Notes under the pieces: model-generated | Seen by the model: the letters and a program-made list of their open reading frames with translations, nothing else | Databases searched by the model: none | What the model was told of the DNA's origin: nothing | In this document: positions 20,177-31,900 of the stretch, in pieces | Layout: each line of letters opens with the position of its first letter | Position numbering within the stretch: position 1 is the stretch's first letter | NCBI GenBank assembly: GCA_027574665.1 | Contig: CM050659.1 | Span: 21,491,001 to 21,555,000, forward strand | From: Rhynochetos jubatus | Taxonomy: Eukaryota > Chordata > Aves > Eurypygiformes > Rhynochetidae | Direction: 5' to 3' | Length of the DNA: 64,000 nucleotides | Position numbers and translations under genes: made by a program

Positions 20177-21154
20177 TCACAGAATTTCATCAGCACTGTT
20201 TGTTCAGAAGGGGGAAATCTATCCCACTAGTGTCCAAAGTGATCTTACCAACACCAGAACAGCAGGTCACTTTTCAGACTCAAGTCTCATTAGCTCTGCC
20301 TTCTAATAACTTAATACCAGGATCTGCTATGAGTAACAGAGATTAAACCAGGCTTCTGTTAGAAAGGACGATGGTAAACCGCGAGCGTCACCTTACAGGA
20401 GCAAGAGGATATAAAATTAGATTTGAAGTACATCCCAGAGAAGTATCCAGAGCCAGCCAGTATATAACAGTACATTTGCAGAGGTAACCCTGAAGCTGCA
20501 CCTGCATTCTGCAAACAGTCCAGTACACTTCAAACACAAAGATTCAGAGGAACAGGACACACAGATAACAACAGAAACACTTCAAACACTCAGAGCTCAT
20601 TTGAATAGTCCAAGAAGAGTAAAAATTGATACAATTATATAAGTAACTGAGCAAACGACATTCTACAAAGAGAGAGGTGTAGTTTAGAATCATCTGAGGG
20701 AAGAGAATCAGTATCCATAAAAACAAGCCAACAAAAACCCACGCACAAAGCACAACGGCTAAGGGGAAAAACAAAGACTCTAGAATAAGCTTCCAAAAGA
20801 AAATTGACTTTAAATGGTTAAAGCATTTTTGGTCCTGTTGCTTGAAAGAAATAATCCTAAACTAGGTTCTGAAACAGAAGGAATAGCTTAATGAAGGAAT
20901 GATTTATACAGATCGTACTGTAAACTGAAAGAAAGCTGCAAGATACCAAACAATGCTTTAAAACCAGCACACTGTTTAATCAGCAGGAAGTACAAACAGT
21001 TGTTTTGGCACTGCACTTGAAGGAAAACTAGAGATACACATTCTACTACCATGCTGATGCCCAGACATGACATCCTAGATGAACTATCAAAATAAGAAGT
21101 TTGCAGTCTTAAATACAAGTGCACCAGGGAAGAGAGCCAGGTCGGAAGTCCCCA
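20177..21154 (-). other. PSMD10: Probable PSMD10 3'UTR
   Basis: Noncoding sequence between the PSMD10 stop and the nearest strong minus-strand AATAAA. No repeat or other gene is recognised in it. Confidence 0.5.
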
Positions 21155-24119
21155 CTAGCCATCCACCATTCTTTTAAGTATGGCTCCAAGGCCACCTTTT
21201 GCCACTTTCAGTGGGGTCAGTTCTTCTTTATTCTCAACGTCAATACTTGCACCGTGAGACACCAGCAGCTTTGCCTCCTCCACTCTCTCTTCATCGCAGG
21301 CTAAATGACTGCAATAAGAACAAGAAACCCACAGCCACTCTTACACAGTCCAAGCTTATAAAGAGCAATAGTTATTCCTTGTCAAAATGACAGCGTGAAC
21401 GCTGGGGGGAGGGAGATACATCCTAGCACAACAAACCCACACACTACCAGCTGCCTACACAGATTCCAAGAAAGCTTGCTGTCCAGTCACTCCGTTGTCA
21501 TTAGGCAACTCAAGAACGTTCCTCCTGCTACTCTCCTCCCAACGTTAAGACACTTCTTTAGATCAGGATTTGGCTCTGCAGCCGGCAAAGCTAAGGAGCA
21601 CGTAACCCACAGCGAAATCGGAAAACGGTGATCTCTGAATCGAAAGCGATAAACTAAATTGTACGATGCTCAAAATTCTGAAGTAAAGACTTGCAGCAAA
21701 TGCTTTTTTTCCATTCGGCATAGTATCATGAGAATAAACGTGTGTGTTCCAGGACAATACTGGGGTTGACGTATAGCTAACACATACTGCTTGATCTTAC
21801 TCATGGCAAAATTTTGATCCCATTGTAGACAAGGCAGAGCTTCACCACCAACTTCAAAGCAGCCAAGGTGTTACCTGTACAGATTCCTATTGTTCTCTAA
21901 GGTAGTATCACACACTGAGCTAATTGGACTTAAATTGCAACTTATTTTCCTTACAGAGGTGAAGTTAAGCTTCCAAAATTAGTTCTTGCTTGGCAGGACA
22001 GAGTAGGCCAGCCTGCAAGACCAGTTTCCTCCAACTTTGACGTCATTCGCTCACTTTCTACCCTCTAGTGGCAACGGAGCATATTACAAATTGTTACAAA
22101 AGATGTTTACACTTTTGAAGTAGATCGAGAAATTAAAGTATGTACGTACAGACACACTTAGGCAAAATACTAACTATGATTTTCTCAAATCCTTCCTAAC
22201 TACACCAGGGTGCAAAGCAAGGAGTATTTTGAAGCAATGAGAAATTAAAAAAAGAAACTGATGTAACGGAGTTTCATTTCACAGAGACTATGCTATGTTA
22301 AGCAAAATAAAAATAAAAAATTACTTACAGAGGAGTGTTTCCTTCAGAGTCCTGTATATCAACAGATGCATTGTGCTGCAGAAGGATCTGTACCATTTTT
22401 AGGTTTCCCTTAGCTGCTGCTCTGTGTAATGGGGTGGACTCAAAATGATCTGTTGCATCCGGGTCAGCTCTGTTCTCTAAAAGCATGACTGCAATCTGAA
22501 TATGTAGAAAAAGAGAAGGGGAGCAGGGAGGAGGAAAAGTTAGTAGAACTAAATGCTTCTTCCAAAAGCAACACCACCTCCGGTAGCACGGGTGAACATA
22601 CCTCCTGCTTATTTTTGGAGGCTGCATAATGCAGGGGTGTGCAGCCATTCTGATTGACAGCGTTCACATGAGCACCCCTGGCAATGAGGGCTTTCACAAT
22701 TTCATCACGGCCTGCCGAAGCGGCAATGTGCAAGGGAGTCCAACCAGCCTAGAGAGGCAAGAAAAACCCCATGTTATTCCAACCAGGAGTTTCAGGCACA
22801 CCACCGTGCCAAAGCACAACACCAAGACAGACTTGACTTCTCATTAGTTACACTGCACGTGATCTTGTAACTGTAAAGCTGAACGTTATCACGCATCACC
22901 AGAGAGACAAGCCCCACGTCCTCTCACACGCCTGCATTCAGTACCTGACAGAAGCTGCCAGTCAAACAACAGACATCACTTCTCTAACGCAGTGATGTGT
23001 GGTACCTTGCAGGCTACTTTAGCCCCTGCAGAACTGACAGCAGTGCTTTCCTAAGAACAAATAAGAGTGGCAGAAAAGGGTGTCCAAAAGTTTATGCAAA
23101 CTTTTCTATATCCTACCCTCGAGTTAACCTGATGGGACAACATTGCCTTCTTTAAGGATGATCTTTAGGATGCTGGATGTAATTATTTCAACCCTTCCAC
23201 TTGAAGAGAAACAGACCATCTCCTTTGCAACCTTGAAATCGCCAACCCTGTCGCCTGCTCTGTAATGCCTTCCCCAATAGCAAGAAATCTGCAGGGAACC
23301 TCAGGATTTGGCACAACATACTTGAGAGGATCACACCGAGATAAAGATATCAGGAAAACCCCCAATGTCAATCCAAACACCCCTGATTTTGCAACTTTAC
23401 TCTCCTCAAATTTCTTGGGAACGGGCAAGACTCACCGAGTCTCACCACCCCATGTAACAGTGAAATACTTCACCTTGCTTTTCTGGCGCACACGCAGCAG
23501 TACGAGCTTTTTCCAGCCTCCCAGAAACCACACCGGACACACCAAGTGACGGGAGCAGGGAGAAAAGGAAGGAAGCGGCCAGCCCCAGTCGCTACCCGCC
23601 GCTGCTACGGGCACTTCTGCGGCCGAAGCCACAACGGCCACGGGTCCGATGAGAATCTGCGCCACCAAGTGCGGCCACGCAAACCGGCTCACAGCGCTTC
23701 CTCAGCCTCCCGGCAGCAGCCCCGCGCCCCAGGCCAGCCCCTCCCAGGGGCGCGGGGGTCCCGGGAGGGCTGCGACACTCACATCGTCCTTGTCGTTCAC
23801 AGCTACGCCGAGGCCGAGGAGGAGGTCGGCGACGTCCGTGTGTCCCGCCGAGCAGGCCCAGTGCAGCGCAGTGCGGTTGTCCTGAGGGGGAGAGGGAAGG
23901 CGCGGCGGTGAGCGGCGGCGGGAAAGGGGCAGGGGGACAGGGAGGCAGCTGACAGGAGCCCCTCCGAAAGGACTGACGCCCCCGGGAGGGCCGGAGCCGG
24001 CTGACCTGGTCGGCCTTGGTAGCCAGGGCCCTGTCACGCAGCAGCTGGGCCCGCAGCTCCTCCAGGCGCCCGGCGTAGGCCAGGTTACAGACCCCCACGT
24101 CCGACACCGCCGCCTCCAT
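21155..24119 (-). CDS. PSMD10: 26S proteasome non-ATPase regulatory subunit 10 (gankyrin), complete
   Basis: Assembly chaperone of the 19S proteasome base that binds the ATPase PSMC4 (Rpt3); in mammals it also binds RB1, MDM2 and CDK4. Exons on the minus strand, 5' to 3': 24006-24119, 23783-23881, 22602-22748, 22329-22495, 21155-21308. Lengths 114, 99, 147, 167 and 154 nt join in frame to 226 codons plus stop, the length of the human protein. The product is a stack of ankyrin repeats, each with the T-P-L-H type core: RTALHWACSAGH, TPLHIAASAGRDEIVKAL, NGCTPLHYAASKN, STPLHRAAAKGNLKM, NTPLHLACDEE. The RB-binding LxCxE motif is kept as LACDE at residues 178-182. The start MEAAVSDVGVCNLAYAG aligns with human MEGCVSNLMVCNLAYSG. 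No in-frame stop lies just upstream of the ATG. It shares a CpG-island promoter with ATG4A, which implies housekeeping expression. Confidence 0.97.
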
Positions 24120-24189
24120 GCCGAGCACCGCCTCACGCCGCCTCGCCCCGCCCCCTGCCGGCACAGCGCTGCCTCAGCCCGCGCGCCAG

Positions 24190-24197
24190 CCAATCAG
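24190..24197 (+). promoter_or_regulatory. CCAAT box (CCAATCAG), probable NF-Y site
   Basis: Perfect CCAATCAG. A second CCAAT is at 24220-24224, about 30 bp away, a spacing common for paired NF-Y sites. Confidence 0.65.
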
Positions 24198-24274
24198 AGG
24201 GGCGCCGGGGCCAGCCCGGCCAATCGCACCAACCGGCCTGTTCCACTCGCCCCTGGAGCCGCGGGGGGGGGGAG

Positions 24275-24293
24275 GCCTGCTGGGATTTGTAGT
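24275..24293 (-). promoter_or_regulatory. ZNF143/THAP11-type promoter motif
   Basis: The minus strand reads ACTACAAATCCCAGCAGGC, which fits ACTAYRNNNCCCR and the longer ACTACA-nn-TCCCAG-nnn-GC form found in mammalian bidirectional CpG promoters. Confidence 0.75.
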
Positions 24294-24399
24294 CCCGGGC
24301 GCGGGAGGCGGCGCGGTGCCGCCGGGCGGTGGCACTACCCGTCCCAGGGAGCCCCGCGCCGCCGCCGTGTTGTGCCTCCGTGTCGGGGCGAGGAGGAGG

Positions 24400-25927
24400 A
24401 TGGTGACAGCGGGAGGATGGAGTCAGGTGAGGGGCGGCAGCGCGGGGCCGCGGAGGCGCAGGGGCGCTGGCGAGGGGCCGTCAGCGGGGCCCGCGCCGCG
24501 CCGGGTAGGCGCCGGTGGCTGAGGGGCGAGACGGGGCGGGGTGTCGGTGCTTTCCGCCGTGAAGGGTTTGCCAGGCGGCCAGGGCCGGCGCCCCGCGGCC
24601 TCTCCCGGGGCTGCGGGGCGGTGTGGGGCGGTGTGGCTCGGCCGGGCTCGGTGCGGCCTGGGGCCGGGGCGGGGGGGCTGCCGCGGCGCTGCGGGGAGCG
24701 CTGTGGCGGGCCTGAGCGGTGGGAGGGATGGGGCCTTGCGGGAGGGAGGCGGGAGACCCCCGGGAATTCTTTCCCGGGTGGTCTGAGATGTCTGAGGGCA
24801 GCGGGGAGGGGGAGGCAGCTCGCTCTCGGGTTTCGGGGGGCCCAGAAGGGTACATTTACCCTGTACGTGCGAGGAGTGGCGAGTTGCGTGAGGGAGGCGG
24901 CAGTGTCAGAGGTTCTTTGCTCGGAGTACAGCCCTGAGGGGGTCTGTCCTGGTTTTCAGCAGCTCACGCGCAGAGGTGTCTGTGTCCCTTCCGCGCCGGG
25001 TGGCGCTGGCCCCGGCTGCTGGGGCCGGAGGGTGCTGTAGCTCAGTTTCGCTCCCGGTTGCTGTAACGTGTAGTTACATGAAATGTTTGGGGGTTTCTTA
25101 TACCTACCTGATGGTTATTCATTCTTTACACTGAGTACGTGGGCACTGACTTGTAAAATACCATTGTATTTGCGTTCGTTTTCAACTTCTGAATTGTTAC
25201 ACAGTATGTCCCTGAAGACTGGTATGTAAAAGAAGTGGTTTGACGTTAATTTTGACACTCGAAGGTCTGTTTTCCAACAACCCTGCTTTAATTCATTATC
25301 TAAAACTTGTCTGAATGGCCTTCTCGAAGTAATATTAAAGATCACGTTATTTTACAGTAAATAGGTCTAGCATCGAGTAATAACGTTAACGCATCTTTTG
25401 AAGTGTTTCAAATCTCCCGTTAGGAAAGTAAACCCCAGTCTTGCTAACACTTCTCACATGCTTCCCATTAAGCACAAGGACATAATCGCTCCGAGTGGCA
25501 GTGTTTGTACGGTGAAGATCGAGCACGGGCACACGTGCTGCGAGGCCTGAATTGTTTTTCCCTTTCCACATTTCCTTGGATCAAATCTTGTTCTTGCTGC
25601 CGTCATCCTGGATTTCGGCTACTGGCTTCAGTCAGACTGCTTGTAAACAAGGTGTCAGCTGTGTTATTCTCTCGGCACTTGCTGAGGATCAAAATAAAAC
25701 CCAGCCAAGACACTGGATATTTCAGTATCAGAATAGCTTGTTAAAGGAAAAGAGTAAACGCAGCTGGCAGCGCCCTTCAGAGGACCCAAAGACCGGCTGC
25801 AGCTGGTTCAGCCTAGGAACTCAAAAGTTGTGCAGAAAAGAACAAAGGGACAAAACGGAGTTTGAATTTTGTGTGTTCCTGTTCAGTTTTATCTAGGTAT
25901 GAAAACCAGATCACGATTTTGTCAGAC
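24400..25927 (+). other. Overlapping upstream ORF in ATG4A exons 1-2
   Basis: ATG at 24400 lies 17 bases before the ATG4A start, in another frame, with A at -3 and G at +4. After splicing from 24426 to 25887 it would run MVTAGGWSQ and on into exon 2, ending at a TAG near 25925. It matters only if transcription starts upstream of 24400, which I cannot see. Confidence 0.5.
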
Positions 25928-28900
25928 TACTTAGAAGAATTTCCAGAAACCGATGAGCCAGTGTGGATTCTAGGAAGGCAGCACCACCTAAACACAGGTA
26001 TCTAGACTGACGAGTCATCTGTCAGGCATTCGTAGATTCATGTGCAGCAGCAGCCCCCGTTTCCTCCCGTCCTCTAAATGTGCCGTGAGAGAAGTTTGGT
26101 TTTCTCCATGAACAAGAAACCAGCTACGAGCCGCAGTGTTCATCCTAACGTGACACCAGAAGTTTACCAGTGTGCTGTCCACCGTGATTCATGCAGAGAT
26201 TGTACTTGGAGCAAGGGGTAGTCAGGTGTGAGGCTGGTCACTTCTCAACATCAAAAGCCTCAGAAATAGATAAATAAATAACTTATGGGGAATGTTCAGT
26301 ATTACTAATGTTATTTTCCCTTGAGGGATGCTGTCTGCAGCCTGTTCTTTGCAACTAGAATGATATTCAGAATATTAATAGTCATATAAAAATTAATCTA
26401 AGGCAGATACTGTATTTTGATGAAAATAAATATCATAGCAGAGTGATGTATTTATATAGCGTATCTAAATAAGATTTCGGGAATGAGTTTTGCTCCTTGG
26501 GGGGAAGACAAGGGCACTCTCTGTGTTACCTGTCACAGGCCACGAGCGCAGGCATGGTGTTCCAGCCGGCTGAGGGTACCGCACGCAGCCCCGGCTGGCT
26601 GCGGGATCCCGCGCAAAGGCCAGTCAGCCACGGCTCAGGGAAGGTGCAGCAAGTTGATTCTTAAGAATTCTTCAGAGCCTCTGGGAGAATTCTGTCAGCA
26701 CATGTATATGGGGGGTGGGCAGAGAGAGATTTAATTAAATTTACTATTATTCACCTTTTCCTAGAGGGCTCTGTGTCGGATTTGGAGGTAACGCATTGTT
26801 CTTACTGGTGTGCATGTAGGAATCCTTCACCTTTCTTAACTTGCTTTACCAGCTCTTTCCTGAGGACACAGTTCTACATAGTTTTTCCATTCAAGCTGGG
26901 CAGTCATTCCAAACTCCTTGTAAAACTTCATTGGCTAAAAGTTATTTCCTCCTTAGTAAGTTAACTTCAGTTAGGCGCGTGCAAAACCTCTCCGTGCTTA
27001 GATAGCTAAAGAATGTTTTAAGCATTAAGGGTCTTGTATGTAAAAGCCAACAGGGGTCTTCCATGCACTCTATGTATTGACTGTACGGGGAAAATTAGAA
27101 TTTTTCAGTTTTAAAAGTTAATTTTAATAATTTCTCTCCTCTTGAAAACATTCCAGACAAGTCTAAGTTACTGTTGGATGTAAGTGCTCGCCTCTGGTTT
27201 ACCTACAGGAGGAAGTTTTCGCCTATTGGTGAGTACGCGCAGACCAGCCACCCCGTTCCAAATTAGATAGCCGGATTAGCAATGTTGTCACGGGCTGAAA
27301 AATGATTTTTAGAGCATTAAAACATGTTGAGCATCATTTTAACTGCTTATGCCAACAAAATGTTAAAGCTGTTCAAAACTGTGTTCACTTACACCTGCAC
27401 GTAATCAGGTCCTGACGTCTGTAGAGCAAGCAGTGGAGTCAGACCAGCAGCAGGGAAAGAAGAGGTCTGGCTCAGCGCCTTTTATCCGCAGGACAGTTGG
27501 TGGAGTTGAACTGTGACGTTTGCTCTCTGGCGCTGCGTCAGTTTAAAGCCCGTATTGATTGGAATGGCCTTTTTTAATAGGAGGCACGGGTCCCTCGTCG
27601 GACGCTGGCTGGGGCTGTATGCTGCGATGCGGGCAGATGATGCTGGCGCAAGCGCTGATCTGCAGACATTTAGGAAGAGGTGAGCGCTGCCGCCGAGTGA
27701 ACTTTTGTGTTGTTTGGAGACCGTGTCGTTATCGTCGTAGTTTTCCGTAAAAGCACAAAACCTAAGTTTATTAGTGAAACTGATGCCCTGATAGAAGTTA
27801 CTAGTAAATTATGCTTGTCTGACCGCTGAAATCTTGCCAGCCTTAAGCAGAGAAATAGGAGGATACCTAGGGAATCCCGTTCTCCTTATTTTGAAATCTT
27901 TTTGAGGACTCTCCAACTTGAGGCCAAGGGAAAACCTGTGGCCATGGATCTGGGTTCTTACCCGTCTCTCCACTGCTGACAGAGCCACCAAATGTTTGCA
28001 CACGGTGACGGTGCGAGTAGTGCCATAGTGATAGACATCACACAAAGTCCTGTGCAGGCCACTCACCCCTCGCCAGCCTGCAGCCCACACCCCGCAGCAG
28101 CACCCGTTAGCACGAGCTGTTGAGACTGCATCAGCACCACACCCCAGGATCTCGGGTAAGTACCGTAGGTCTGGTCTGTGTGTGGCTGCTGTACCGGTGA
28201 AGGTGTCACGGTTAGGCCTGCAGCCGTGCGCCAGTGTGCTGTGGTTTCTGTGGATTTACCCACTTCGGTAACAATCCACAGGATGTATCCGCTTGCATAA
28301 CTGAGTCCACAGAACGGAGGTGCAAAGGTTTAGCTGAAGGACCAGAGAGACAAAGAAATTACCTGAGAAGAACTAGAATATGAACTCATAGTACGTAGCT
28401 ACATCATAGCGTCGGCCCTGTGTATGTGCTACTCTGTCCGTGGAGGGGAGGTAACTACCTGACAATAGAAGCAAGAGCATCCACGTGGCACAGCTGGTTT
28501 GCTTCTTGCTGTGGGCGAGGGCCAGCGCTGTTTGGCCTTTGCTTTATGGCTCTTAGGTCATTCTCTGATGTATGCTTACCAGTCTAACAAAATCTGAGCA
28601 GAGCCGATAGTTTTAAACCGTTTGGAAGCACACACGTAGCACTAGCTGTCAGCAGTGATCACGCAGATGTATGTGCAGTTGACGTTTTCATTTTAGGTTC
28701 CCAGTTTTCTCGATCTTGCCTGTGATGATAAAGGACAGCTTGGTAACATGGCAAGCTGTGACTTCTAGGAACTCTAACCAAAATGTAAATATTAGAGATG
28801 AATTGTACATTAGTCTCTTAACATCCTGTTATATGGCTTTCTGCTACCTAGAGCTTTGATTGGGATGATGGCAACATTACTGGTTTTTAATCTGTGTAAC

Positions 28901-31900
28901 TCTTTTCCTGTTAGATTGGCAATGGGAAAAACACAAAGAGCAACCAGAAGAGTATCACAGAATCTTACGGTGCTTCCTAGACAGAAAGGACTGCTGTTAC
29001 TCCATCCACCAAATGGGTAAGAACACACCTCAGCTGTTTTCCCCACTGAAATGCTTACTGTGTTGAAACTGTCTGATCTGAAAAATGTTAATTAGAATCC
29101 TAAAAAGGTGATTATGAAAACAATGTATGTGTTTATGTACAAATAAAAACGCTTGCAAATGGGTACAAAGTGTAATAATTCAGAAATGTTACTCACCGAG
29201 ACCTAAATGAATGAGTATACTGGAATCTAGCTCTTGATAAAGTGTGTAAGCCTCGGGTACCAGAGCTGATAGCATCAAAACAGGCAGTCACAAAGCTCAT
29301 TGCAGTAAGTTGCAATAAAGGACACTGTAATTCTCACTACCGTTTAGAAACGTTTTGTAAAGGAACTGGCACTCATTAGGATTTGAAAATAAAACAGATG
29401 TAGAAAATAATTGTTGCTAAATACAATTTGCAGTTGCTGTAGAATGTATCTCAGATCTTAGTAGCTGATGGTATTTAACACATGCTGTCACCAGCTTCTC
29501 TGTGGTCTTTTATTTTTTCCCGTGTGTGCGTTTCCCCTCGTGTAAACAGCGCAGATGGGCGTCGGAGAGGGAAAATCGATTGGAGAATGGTTTGGACCAA
29601 ATACAGTTGCTCAAGTCCTGAAGTAAGTCAGATGCGCTGCCTCTGTCCGAATGCCCTCCCCCGGGGCGGCGGAGCTCCGAGCCCAAGCTGCGGCCCGAGA
29701 CACAGTTTTAAAGGCCGCTCTCTCCCTCTCCTGGAATGGGGAACACGTTGGCAGAGTGTTGGGAAGTACAGTGCAGAGCACGGTGCTGTGGTGGGCTTGG
29801 GCGAGTTCTAAAGGTTAACGTACCTGGGGAAGACCTGCCCAGAGCTCTCTCCTGTGATGGTGTCTGCATGCCCTGAGCAGTAAACACCGGGGACACGTAT
29901 TCCTTTCCACAGAGCGGCACGGCTTTGACAGGTCGAAGGCCACCGTCAGTGGCACACTGAGCGCAGGTGGGAGCGGTGCTGTGGAACGTTGGAGTGAAGC
30001 CAGCCCGGCCAAGGAGCTCAGCTCCTCGCTGAGCTGCAGTTCTGCCTGCAGGCTGCTGTGGCAAACACGGGCAGCTCCTCCTCACCTAGAAGCCACAGTT
30101 ACACTTGACTCTACTTCTGTGGGGTTGGGGGAGGTACCAGATCTCAAGAGGAGGCTGGACTGCACATCCTCAGCAGCAATTCTTTGCAGCCGTGGCACAG
30201 ACACGAGTCCTGGGGAGGGAGAGGGGCGCTAAAGCGCGCCCTGGCCTCCAGCTCTTTTCACTTGCAAGTTCTTCGTGGTTTAGTGCTCACACATGGGTTT
30301 TTCTGGCTTGGTTTGGACAGCTGGTTCTGCCTGAGTGTAGCTCCCTTCCCAGAGCTTTGAATTTCACACAAGTGGACAGAAACTGCCGTGCTATAATGCC
30401 TCCCTCCCACCTTCTGGGTGCCAAAAACCTTTAGCTGGTCTGGCTCGTAACGCCCCGAGCCTGCCGTCCGCCCGTGCACAGCACTAGTGCCGCTGTATTT
30501 AGTGGAACTTCCTAAGCGAAAAGTAACGTGTAAAACTGGCGCAGGAGTGTTTTCCTTCTCTAGACGATGCTGGGCACGATGGGCAGGAGCTCGCTGTGGG
30601 GGCTGTAAAAAGCAATAAAAAGAAACCTAGTGATGTGGTTGAGCTGTTAGTGCAGTTGGCAGGAGGACAAAGCAGTTTCCGCGGGGTGCAGTGCGCGCAC
30701 GCTTTTCCTGGCACCGCTCGGTGTTTTTGTAAATGCATTAAACATTCAATATTCAAAGTATTTGTTAGAATATTTTTTTAATAAAATAAAAAGAGAACAT
30801 TTTTCCAAGGAACCAATTTTTTTACTCGAGCCATCTAATTGTCCTGAATGAGAAGCTACCCTTGTGGTCCTAATTAGTTTGTATTAATTATTACTTTCAT
30901 GTTTTCTAGGAAGCTCGCTTTATTTGATGAATGGAATTCCTTAGCAGTTTATGTGTCTATGGACAACACAGTGGTCATTGAAGACATCAGTAAGTGAAAC
31001 GTTCGTCCTCTGGTTACGGTTTTTCATTTGACCTCGCTTCCCAGAATGCATGAGCAGAATACTTTTGGGCCATCCCTACTTGTTCCCAGGGTAAGAAAAG
31101 GAATAAAGGAAATGCCAACTCAGGTTTTGGGTGTCCCAAACTAGAGCTAGCACAGAAGGACGTAGGCCCTTTTGGTGGCCAGCTTACATACCGTGCAGTC
31201 TGGGAGAAGACGGAGTTTGGGCTGTGCTGTCTAAACTCCTGCCCCAGAGGTTGAACGGCGTTGCAGTGTGTAGAATTACAGAGAACTGCTTTTAGTACAG
31301 AGTTTGATAGAGGGGTGCTTTGTCAGGCAAAAGAGAAACCAGGGGCAGATCCGAGAGGAACACATGGCCAGGCTTAATTTTTGGTTGTAGGAAAGGTGGG
31401 TTTACAAGTGGTATTTAGCCACAGCCTGTTTCTACTTTAGCCCCTACTTCTGCTTATTTTACGTTTGTGTCATAGGCAGTGGGGAGTTCCCTGCGGAGTT
31501 TCTGACGCCAGCAGCTCTGCCGTTCGTTTCCCTGACGTGTGATGGGCAAAGCTGGACACTGTTAATAACGCCAGTATTTAAGACTTCAGTCTTCAGTTGT
31601 CATCCCCTGGTTGTTTATCTCACGTCTCTGGTGTGCCAGCACAGACCTGTCTGCTGGAATTGTACTAAATGCTTACGATTTCCATGTCCTTTCCCCTTAA
31701 ACCGGGAGCTCTGTAAAGATGTCTGGCAAAGTCGCTTACTGGAGGAGCGAGAGGAGGATCCGCTCTGTGTTCTGCGAGCGTTCACCGACTTGTGTGTTCA
31801 TTCCCGCAGAGAAAATGTGCTGGTCCCCTGGCCAGAGCGGCAGCGCGGCCCACAGCGGGGCACACCTGCACGGAAGTGCTCTCGGCCGAAACAGGAGCCC

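Larger units (their letters stand above)
24120..24416. promoter_or_regulatory. Bidirectional promoter of PSMD10 (-) and ATG4A (+)
   Basis: Only 297 bp separate the two start codons. The interval has two CCAAT boxes (24190 and 24220), many GC boxes and no TATA box. A ZNF143/THAP11-type motif at 24275-24293 completes a typical divergent housekeeping promoter. Transcription start sites are not determined. Confidence 0.8.
23540..25060. promoter_or_regulatory. CpG island at the PSMD10/ATG4A divergent promoter
   Basis: GC-rich, CpG-dense sequence surrounding PSMD10 exons 1-2 and ATG4A exon 1, in sharp contrast to AT-rich flanks. Boundaries are by eye. Confidence 0.8.

Noticed and set aside
23592..24164. 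N-terminal extension of PSMD10 through an in-frame upstream GTG
   Set aside because: The ATG at 24119 gives exactly the 226-residue gankyrin and aligns with the human start. The extension is GC-rich, arginine-rich 5'UTR sequence.
23540..25060. Long GC-rich open frames in the CpG island, such as 24372-25040
   Set aside because: High GC depletes stop codons. They cross the ATG4A exon 1 donor and encode low-complexity Gly/Arg/Ala sequence.
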